Assembly (NCBI GenBank): GCA_023251335.1
Contig: JAHEZA010000048.1
Location: forward strand, 1 to 10,376
From: Chitinophagaceae bacterium
Lineage (GTDB): Bacteria > Bacteroidota > Bacteroidia > Chitinophagales > Chitinophagaceae
Reading direction: 5' to 3'
Length of the DNA: 10,376 nucleotides
Each line of letters starts with the position of its first letter. Within the stretch, counting starts at the first letter, position 1. Positions 7,338-10,376 of this stretch are shown piece by piece. The notes under the pieces were generated by a model. That model was given only the letters and a program-made list of their open reading frames with translations. It had not been told where the DNA came from and did no database searches. Made by a program: the position numbers and the translations under genes.

Positions 7338-8165
7338 ATGACGCCAGAAATTTATCAAATAAAATTACCCCAGTTTGAAGGGCCCTTCGATTTGTTGTTA
7401 TTTTTTATTGAAAGGGATGAACTTGATATTTATAATATACCGATAACAAAAATCACCAATGATTTTCTTGACTATATTCACAGCAGCGAATCATTAAATA
7501 TTGAACTGAGCAGTGAATTTATTCTATTTATAAGCACGCTGATGCGCATCAAAGCAAAGTTGCTTTTACCACGCAAAGAATTAGACCTGCAGGGGAATGA
7601 AATAGATCCGAGACAGGAATTAATTGATAAAATCCTGGAGTATAAAAGATTTAAAGAGGCATCTCAAAAGATGAGTGAAATGGAAGCCTTGAGAATGCTA
7701 ATGGTAAAGCGGGGCAACATCCAGGAAGAACTGGCTTTAATTGGGGAAGAAGCGGGGGAAGGAACGGAGATTCAAACTGTCACACTATTCAAGTTGATGA
7801 AGGCTTTTGAAAAAGTAGCACAACGCCTTCACGATAAGAGAAACCGCCCCGTTCATACAGTGATTAGTTATAATTACACAATGGAGGGTACCCGCAAATA
7901 CATGATTGATTTAATCAAATCTGAACAATCCGTGTCATTTGAAAAAATATTTGACGGGTGTGAAGACCGGATTCATGCAATATTTTTATTTTTAAATATC
8001 CTGGAACTAACGCAGTTAAAATACATGACGATCATTACAGGTAACGGAACCAATAATTTTATTATCGAATACAACAAGGATAGGATAGAAGAAGAAATTC
8101 CCAGTCAAGAGGACATTGTATTTCCTGTTCAGGAAACCATCATTTTTCCTGATCAAAAAAATTGA
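7338..8165 (+). CDS. scpA: Segregation and condensation protein A (kleisin)
   Basis: ScpA is the kleisin that bridges the two heads of SMC and binds ScpB dimers, organising and segregating the chromosome. The 275-residue product begins with the family block FEGPFDLLLFFIERDELDIYNIPI (13-36), followed by the SMC-neck-binding helical part with SSEFILFISTLMRIKAKLLLP (58-78). Residues 96-115 (LIDKILEYKRFKEASQKMSE) continue that part. A Glu-rich middle follows, and a C-terminal winged-helix region (about 180-248) ends in ELTQLKYMTIITGNGTNNFIIEY. The last 20 residues hold two copies of an eight-residue unit, QEDIVFPV and QETIIFPD (257-272). scpB is not adjacent here. ATG 7338 is close behind the mscL terminator; a poor -7-like TAccTTG lies at 7299-7305. 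Confidence 0.95.
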   Translation: MTPEIYQIKLPQFEGPFDLLLFFIERDELDIYNIPITKITNDFLDYIHSSESLNIELSSEFILFISTLMRIKAKLLLPRKELDLQGNEIDPRQELIDKILEYKRFKEASQKMSEMEALRMLMVKRGNIQEELALIGEEAGEGTEIQTVTLFKLMKAFEKVAQRLHDKRNRPVHTVISYNYTMEGTRKYMIDLIKSEQSVSFEKIFDGCEDRIHAIFLFLNILELTQLKYMTIITGNGTNNFIIEYNKDRIEEEIPSQEDIVFPVQETIIFPDQKN

Positions 8166-8287
8166 TCATTTGATAGTAAACAAAGAAATTAACTGAATTT
8201 CTATTTACTCCCTCCGCTTTTTACGATTTAAAATTGGAGCAATAATCATCTGACAGCAAACCAATAAAAATCGTGGATTTCTATTCG
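8165..8287 (+). repeat. Degenerate 43-base direct repeat, 80-base period, after scpA
   Basis: Positions 8165-8207 and 8245-8287 align without gaps at exactly 80 bases offset, with about 30 of 43 identical. Matching blocks include ATCAT, TGAxAGxAAAC and ATTTCTATT. The first copy can also fold into a hairpin (AGTAAA 8175-8180 with TTTACT 8204-8209, AGAAATT 8184-8190 with AATTTCT 8196-8202). There is no T run after it, so it is not a clear terminator. Both copies are AT-rich, so chance similarity is possible. Confidence 0.4.
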
Positions 8288-8301
8288 ATTGTTTCCACAA
8301 T

Positions 8302-8326
8302 AAAAAAACCCGCTGAAAAGCGGGTT
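8302..8326 (-). terminator. Intrinsic terminator of the rpsF-rpsR-rplI operon
   Basis: A perfect 8-bp stem (AACCCGCT 8307-8314, AGCGGGTT 8319-8326) closes a four-base loop. On the - strand it is followed by T7 (the A run 8302-8308). It lies 22 bases past the rplI stop. On the + strand no T run follows, so it probably does not stop scpA transcripts. Confidence 0.92.
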
Positions 8327-8348
8327 CAAAAATAAGTTTGGAAAAAAA

Positions 8349-8795
8349 TTATTCTGCCACCACTTCAAATTCTACCTCCGTTTCATGGCCTTTGCCAAAG
8401 TCAATCTTAGCTTTATAACTTCCTAATTCCTTTACTTCATCAATAATAGTTATTTTTCGGCGGTCTATTTCGTAGCCTCTTTGTTCGCGGATAGCTCTTG
8501 CTATCTGAACAGAAGTAACGCTACCAAATATTTTTCCACTGGTACCTGTCTTTGCGCCAATTTTCAACGGTGAAGCTTGTAAAACGGAAATCACACTATT
8601 AATTTCTGCAAGAAGTTTTTCTTCTTTCTTAGCCAATTGCTTTTTTCGTTCTTCCAACTGCTTTAAGTTAGATTGGCTTGCTTCAACCGCGAATTTATGA
8701 GGAATCAAATAGTTGCGACCATAGCCATCTCTTACATTTACTAATTCGTGGGCCCCACCTAAATTATTTACATCTTTTATTAATATTACCTGCAT
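8349..8795 (-). CDS. rplI: Large ribosomal subunit protein bL9
   Basis: L9 binds 23S rRNA near the L1 stalk with its N-terminal domain; its long helix holds the C-terminal domain away from the subunit, and it affects frame maintenance. From ATG 8795 the product is 148 residues, the usual size. It starts MQVILIKDVNNLGG, with the signature block VRDGYGRNYLIPHKFAVEAS (21-40), a charged connecting helix (about 41-75, LKQLEERKKQLAKKEEK), and the C-terminal domain with KIFGSVTSVQIARAI. The frame stays open upstream to TTG 8822, which would add MGLGKNANK. I reject that extension because family members begin at MQVIL and the extra codons overlap a palindrome. It is the third gene of the rpsF-rpsR-rplI operon, 78 bases after rpsR. 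Confidence 0.96.
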   Translation of the reverse strand: MQVILIKDVNNLGGAHELVNVRDGYGRNYLIPHKFAVEASQSNLKQLEERKKQLAKKEEKLLAEINSVISVLQASPLKIGAKTGTSGKIFGSVTSVQIARAIREQRGYEIDRRKITIIDEVKELGSYKAKIDFGKGHETEVEFEVVAE

Positions 8796-8816
8796 TTTAT
8801 TTGCATTTTTACCCAA

Positions 8817-8834
8817 TCCCAATAGCTATCGGGA
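8817..8834. repeat. Palindrome in the rpsR-rplI spacer
   Basis: The 18-base sequence centred on AGCT (TCCCAATAG and CTATCGGGA) is self-complementary except for one A/C pair, which becomes a G-U wobble in the - strand transcript. It starts 21 bases upstream of the rplI ATG and could form a hairpin in the mRNA. I associate CCCGATAGCTATCGGG-like palindromes with intergenic regions of Bacteroidota genomes, but cannot count copies here. There is no T run, so it is unlikely to be a terminator. Confidence 0.6.
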
Positions 8835-8873
8835 CTTTCTCCTCCCTTTGTAGGATTAGGGTGGTTAAAAAAA

Positions 8874-9140
8874 TTATTTCATTAAATCTGTGACATAAGG
8901 AAGAATCGCCATTTGACGGGCTTTCTTTACTGCTTCGCTCACTTTGCGTTGGTATTTCAAAGAATTACCGGTAATACGGCGGGGAAGCAATTTTCCTTGT
9001 TCGTTCAGAAATTTTTTCAAAAAGTCGCCATCTTTATAATCAATGTATTTGATGCCCATCTTTTTGAAACGGCAATATTTCTTCGGGCGCTTTTCAGCTT
9101 TTATCGCTGTCAGATATTTTATTTCGTTAGGTTTAGGCAT
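8874..9140 (-). CDS. rpsR: Small ribosomal subunit protein bS18
   Basis: S18 pairs with S6 on the 30S platform; in Bacteroidota, structures show S18, S6 and S21 forming the pocket that holds the anti-SD tail of 16S rRNA. The 88-residue product is slightly longer than the usual 75 or so, with a charged N-terminal extension ([20 protein letters not shown]). The S18 core follows: KKYCRFKK (20-27), [14 protein letters not shown], and [27 protein letters not shown] (49-75). ATG 9140 overlaps the end of rpsF by 8 bases, so translation is probably coupled. A GGAGG sequence (9147-9151, - strand) lies 6 bases before the ATG, inside the last rpsF codons. Confidence 0.97.
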   Translation of the reverse strand: MPKPNEIKYLTAIKAEKRPKKYCRFKKMGIKYIDYKDGDFLKKFLNEQGKLLPRRITGNSLKYQRKVSEAVKKARQMAILPYVTDLMK

Positions 9141-9495
9141 TGCTTACCTCCGCTTTTTCGTTTGCTGTTATTACGCCTCTTTTTCTTTTCGAATTGTACT
9201 CAACGGCGTATTTATCGAGCACTGTAAACATGTGGCGAAGTACTGATTCATCGCGAAGAAGCTGTGTTTTTAGCTTCTCATTGAAGTCGGATGGCGCTGT
9301 ATATTCCAGAACCCAGTATAAACCGGTAGTTTTTTTCTGGATTGGATACGCCAGTGATTTTAGTCCCCATGCATTTTCGTGTACTATTTCTCCTCCGTTA
9401 TCAGTAAGTAACGTAGTGAATTTTTTCTGAGCGGCTTTATATTCCTCTTCAGAAAGTACCGGGGTAAAAATCACCATCAATTCGTAATTGGGCAT
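9133..9495 (-). CDS. rpsF: Small ribosomal subunit protein bS6
   Basis: S6 binds the 30S platform as a heterodimer with S18. The 120-residue product begins [18 protein letters not shown], the classic first strand and helix, and continues with [25 protein letters not shown] (42-66), the S6 core. [21 protein letters not shown] follows, and a short basic/acidic tail ends the protein. Length is within the normal range (about 95-135). ATG 9495 is the first start after the leader and fits homologues. It is the promoter-proximal gene of rpsF-rpsR-rplI, with an exact -7 box 60 bases upstream and a leader that folds like the S6:S18-binding motif. Its stop codon lies inside rpsR (8-base overlap). Confidence 0.97.
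   Translation of the reverse strand: MPNYELMVIFTPVLSEEEYKAAQKKFTTLLTDNGGEIVHENAWGLKSLAYPIQKKTTGLYWVLEYTAPSDFNEKLKTQLLRDESVLRHMFTVLDKYAVEYNSKRKRGVITANEKAEVSNA
9147..9151 (-). promoter_or_regulatory. Shine-Dalgarno sequence for rpsR
   Basis: On the - strand GCGGAGGTAAGCA leads into the rpsR ATG; GGAGG occupies 9151-9147 and GGAGGT can pair with six bases of the usual anti-SD. The spacing of 6 bases is right for initiation. No other start codon in this window has a comparable sequence at a usable distance. It lies within rpsF codons for Ala-Glu-Val, so coding constraint could also explain it. Confidence 0.65.
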
Positions 9496-9504
9496 TAATC
9501 GTGT

Positions 9505-9539
9505 TTTTTAGCTGTTTTTCAACAACGGGTGAATAAAAA
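9505..9539 (-). promoter_or_regulatory. Candidate S6:S18-binding leader motif of rpsF
   Basis: In the - strand transcript the leader can fold as a lower stem UUUUUA (9539-9534) with UAAAAA (9510-9505), a 5' bulge UUCACCC (9533-9527), an upper stem GUUGUU (9526-9521) with AACAGC (9516-9511) including one U-G pair, and a GAAA loop (9520-9517). A CCG sits at the bulge/upper-stem junction. This matches the architecture described for the S6:S18 autoregulatory motif: two stems, with a one-sided bulge carrying CCG. The lower stem is all A-U and therefore weak. Confidence 0.5.
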
Positions 9540-9554
9540 TTATAATTTGGGCGG

Positions 9555-9585
9555 CAAAGGTAAGGGATTTATCTTTTGGAGAAAA
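9555..9585 (-). promoter_or_regulatory. Promoter of the rpsF-rpsR-rplI operon
   Basis: Read on the - strand, TACCTTTG (9562-9555) matches TAnnTTTG exactly. A -33-like TTTC (within 9581-9585) lies 18 bases further upstream, with one mismatch to TTTG. Transcription should begin near 9548, giving a leader of about 50 bases that contains the hairpin at 9505-9539. Confidence 0.75.
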
Positions 9586-9733
9586 GAAAATAATCATTTC
9601 ATTGCGCTGAAAACGGAATTTTTAAAATACGATTGTTCATGCCATGAGAATCCTGGAAAATAGCCAATCTGGCCAAGGGCATTTCTTACAAAGAAATTCG
9701 TAATTGTTTTAAGCTACCGGAGGACAGATCCGT

Positions 9734-9767
9734 AAATAAAAAACCCGTCGAGGAAATTATGACGGGT
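9734..9767 (-). terminator. Intrinsic terminator of rpsT
   Basis: ACCCGTC (9743-9749) pairs perfectly with GACGGGT (9761-9767) around an 11-base loop. On the - strand the stem runs into a T-rich tail (TTTTTTATTTAC, from the A run 9743-9733). It begins 29 bases past the rpsT stop and separates rpsT from the rpsF promoter. Confidence 0.85.
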
Positions 9768-9795
9768 GAGTAATATGTAAAATTTGGATAAGGTC

Positions 9796-10053
9796 TTATT
9801 TTTCCAAAGACTGAGCTGCTCTTGTCAACTTACTTTTTAAATTAGCCGCTTTATTTTTATGTATAATTCCCCTTTTGGCCAGTTTATCAATTTTTGAAGT
9901 CAATTCTGGCAACCCTTTCAGTGCTACTTCTTTAGTGTCCAATACTTTGAAATCCCGGATCGCATTACGAGTTGTCTTTCCCTGATAACGGTTGCGTTCG
10001 TTACGTGCAGCGCTTTTACGTACACTTTTCTTGGTTGCTGAATGATTTGCCAT
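9796..10053 (-). CDS. rpsT: Small ribosomal subunit protein bS20
   Basis: S20 binds 16S rRNA early in 30S assembly. The 85-residue product is typical in size and strongly basic. It starts MANHSATKKSVRKSAARNERN, the standard S20 opening, and continues with a three-helix pattern ending in IHKNKAANLKSKLTRAAQSLEK, where HKNKAANLKSKL is the most conserved part of the family. ATG 10053 is the only sensible start. The promoter TATCTTTG lies 20 bases upstream, so the leader would be only about 14 bases and no SD is present. A terminator follows, so it is a single-gene unit, located directly upstream of the rpsF operon and divergent from ispG. Confidence 0.97.
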   Translation of the reverse strand: MANHSATKKSVRKSAARNERNRYQGKTTRNAIRDFKVLDTKEVALKGLPELTSKIDKLAKRGIIHKNKAANLKSKLTRAAQSLEK

Positions 10054-10073
10054 TAAATATTTTTTTTGGGCTG

Positions 10074-10081
10074 CAAAGATA
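10074..10081 (-). promoter_or_regulatory. Promoter -7 element of rpsT
   Basis: Read on the - strand, TATCTTTG (10081-10074) is an exact TAnnTTTG match 20 bases before the rpsT ATG. It is the same octamer as the tatA -7 box. No clear -33 box lies at 17-21 bases. Confidence 0.7.
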
Positions 10082-10270
10082 ATAATATCTGGGAGAAAAT
10101 AATGCCTATTGCAAAATTTATTTACAAGTGCAATTCCTTACGCGAAATTTTCACAAATTTAGAGGAAAGTATGTGAAGAACACTCTTCTCTATACGAAAC
10201 GCAAACTATCCGATTACAACAATTCGATGGCTAAAGGCTTACATGATTAATACGAAACTTTACGAAGTTG

Positions 10271-10278
10271 TATTTTTG
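10271..10278 (+). promoter_or_regulatory. Promoter -7 element of ispG
   Basis: TATTTTTG at 10271-10278 is an exact TAnnTTTG match, 24 bases before ATG 10303. The rest of the 221-base region between the divergent rpsT and ispG -7 boxes shows no RNA gene, repeat or convincing reading frame. Confidence 0.6.
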
Positions 10279-10302
10279 CAGTTCAATTACTTAGTTAGAA
10301 CT

Positions 10303-10376
10303 ATGGAACTTTATGCTGAATCATTAACAGAATATAAGAGATTAAAAACCCTTGAAGTAAAAGTAGGCGATCTGTT
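10303..10376 (+). CDS. ispG: 4-hydroxy-3-methylbut-2-enyl-diphosphate synthase, N-terminal fragment
   Basis: Only 24 full codons are in the window; the gene runs off the right edge. The product begins MELYAESLTEYKRLKTLEVKVGDL. This fits the start of IspG (GcpE), where an SLT-Y-R/K-R block is followed by TxEVKVG and then GGNxPIRIQSMT, which lies beyond the edge here. IspG is the [4Fe-4S] enzyme that converts methylerythritol cyclodiphosphate to HMBPP in the non-mevalonate isoprenoid route; that would supply the undecaprenyl phosphate the WecA-like enzyme here uses. Its catalytic cysteines are outside the window, so the assignment rests on the N-terminus alone. An exact -7 box lies upstream; no SD is seen. 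Confidence 0.75.
   Translation, partial: MELYAESLTEYKRLKTLEVKVGDL

Noticed and set aside
8796..8822. Nine-codon upstream extension of rplI from TTG
   Set aside because: L9 proteins begin at MQVIL; the extension overlaps a palindrome and has no homology.
8913..9246. Phe/Leu-rich + strand frames opposite rpsR and rpsF
   Set aside because: Antisense of Lys-rich ribosomal protein genes yields Phe/Leu-rich frames; no independent support.
10102..10176. 24-codon frame between rpsT and ispG
   Set aside because: No promoter, SD or recognisable sequence; falls in a divergent promoter region.
1..10376. Search for mobile elements, CRISPR arrays, tRNAs or defence genes
   Set aside because: No transposase, integrase, regularly spaced repeats, tRNA cloverleaf or defence-type domain was seen; all large frames are core genes.

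Overview
The window is about 10.4 kb of AT-rich chromosomal DNA from a member of the Bacteroidota, most likely near Chitinophagaceae/Chitinophagales. Three things point there. Perfect or near-perfect TAnnTTTG (-7) promoter boxes lie upstream of many genes. Most start codons lack a Shine-Dalgarno sequence. The proteins themselves, such as a TatA with an [12 protein letters not shown] core and a PdxA beginning GDLNGIG, look like that phylum. Nearly every gene is conserved housekeeping. I see no phage, insertion sequence, CRISPR array, tRNA or obvious defence system.

Left part, + strand (1-3496). The window opens in the 3' end of rplS (ribosomal protein L19) and its terminator. A 39-codon lipoprotein-like gene follows, then tatA (Tat translocase). 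Next is gatA (amidotransferase A subunit, TTG start), with a GH23 lytic transglycosylase gene 4 nt behind it.

Middle part, + strand (3497-8165). This is a run of mostly singly transcribed genes: pdxA (pyridoxine 5'-phosphate synthesis, TTG start), a WecA/TagO-like polyprenyl-phosphate sugar-1-phosphate transferase, frr (ribosome recycling factor), mscL (mechanosensitive channel) and scpA (kleisin of the SMC-ScpAB complex). Only mscL is followed by a strong intrinsic terminator.

Right part, mainly - strand (8302-10081). The rpsF-rpsR-rplI operon (S6, S18, L9) faces left and ends in a terminator convergent with scpA. Upstream of it lies monocistronic rpsT (S20) with its own promoter and terminator. 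The window closes with the first 24 codons of ispG on the + strand, divergent from rpsT.

The more interesting signals are small and regulatory. The rpsF leader can fold like the known S6:S18-binding motif. rpsR alone among the genes here has a well-placed canonical Shine-Dalgarno sequence, notable because S6 and S18 help sequester the anti-SD in this phylum. A palindrome and a misplaced SD-like stretch lie between rpsR and rplI. A possible unannotated micro-lipoprotein precedes tatA. I found no convincing new multi-gene system; the window is mostly ordinary core genome.
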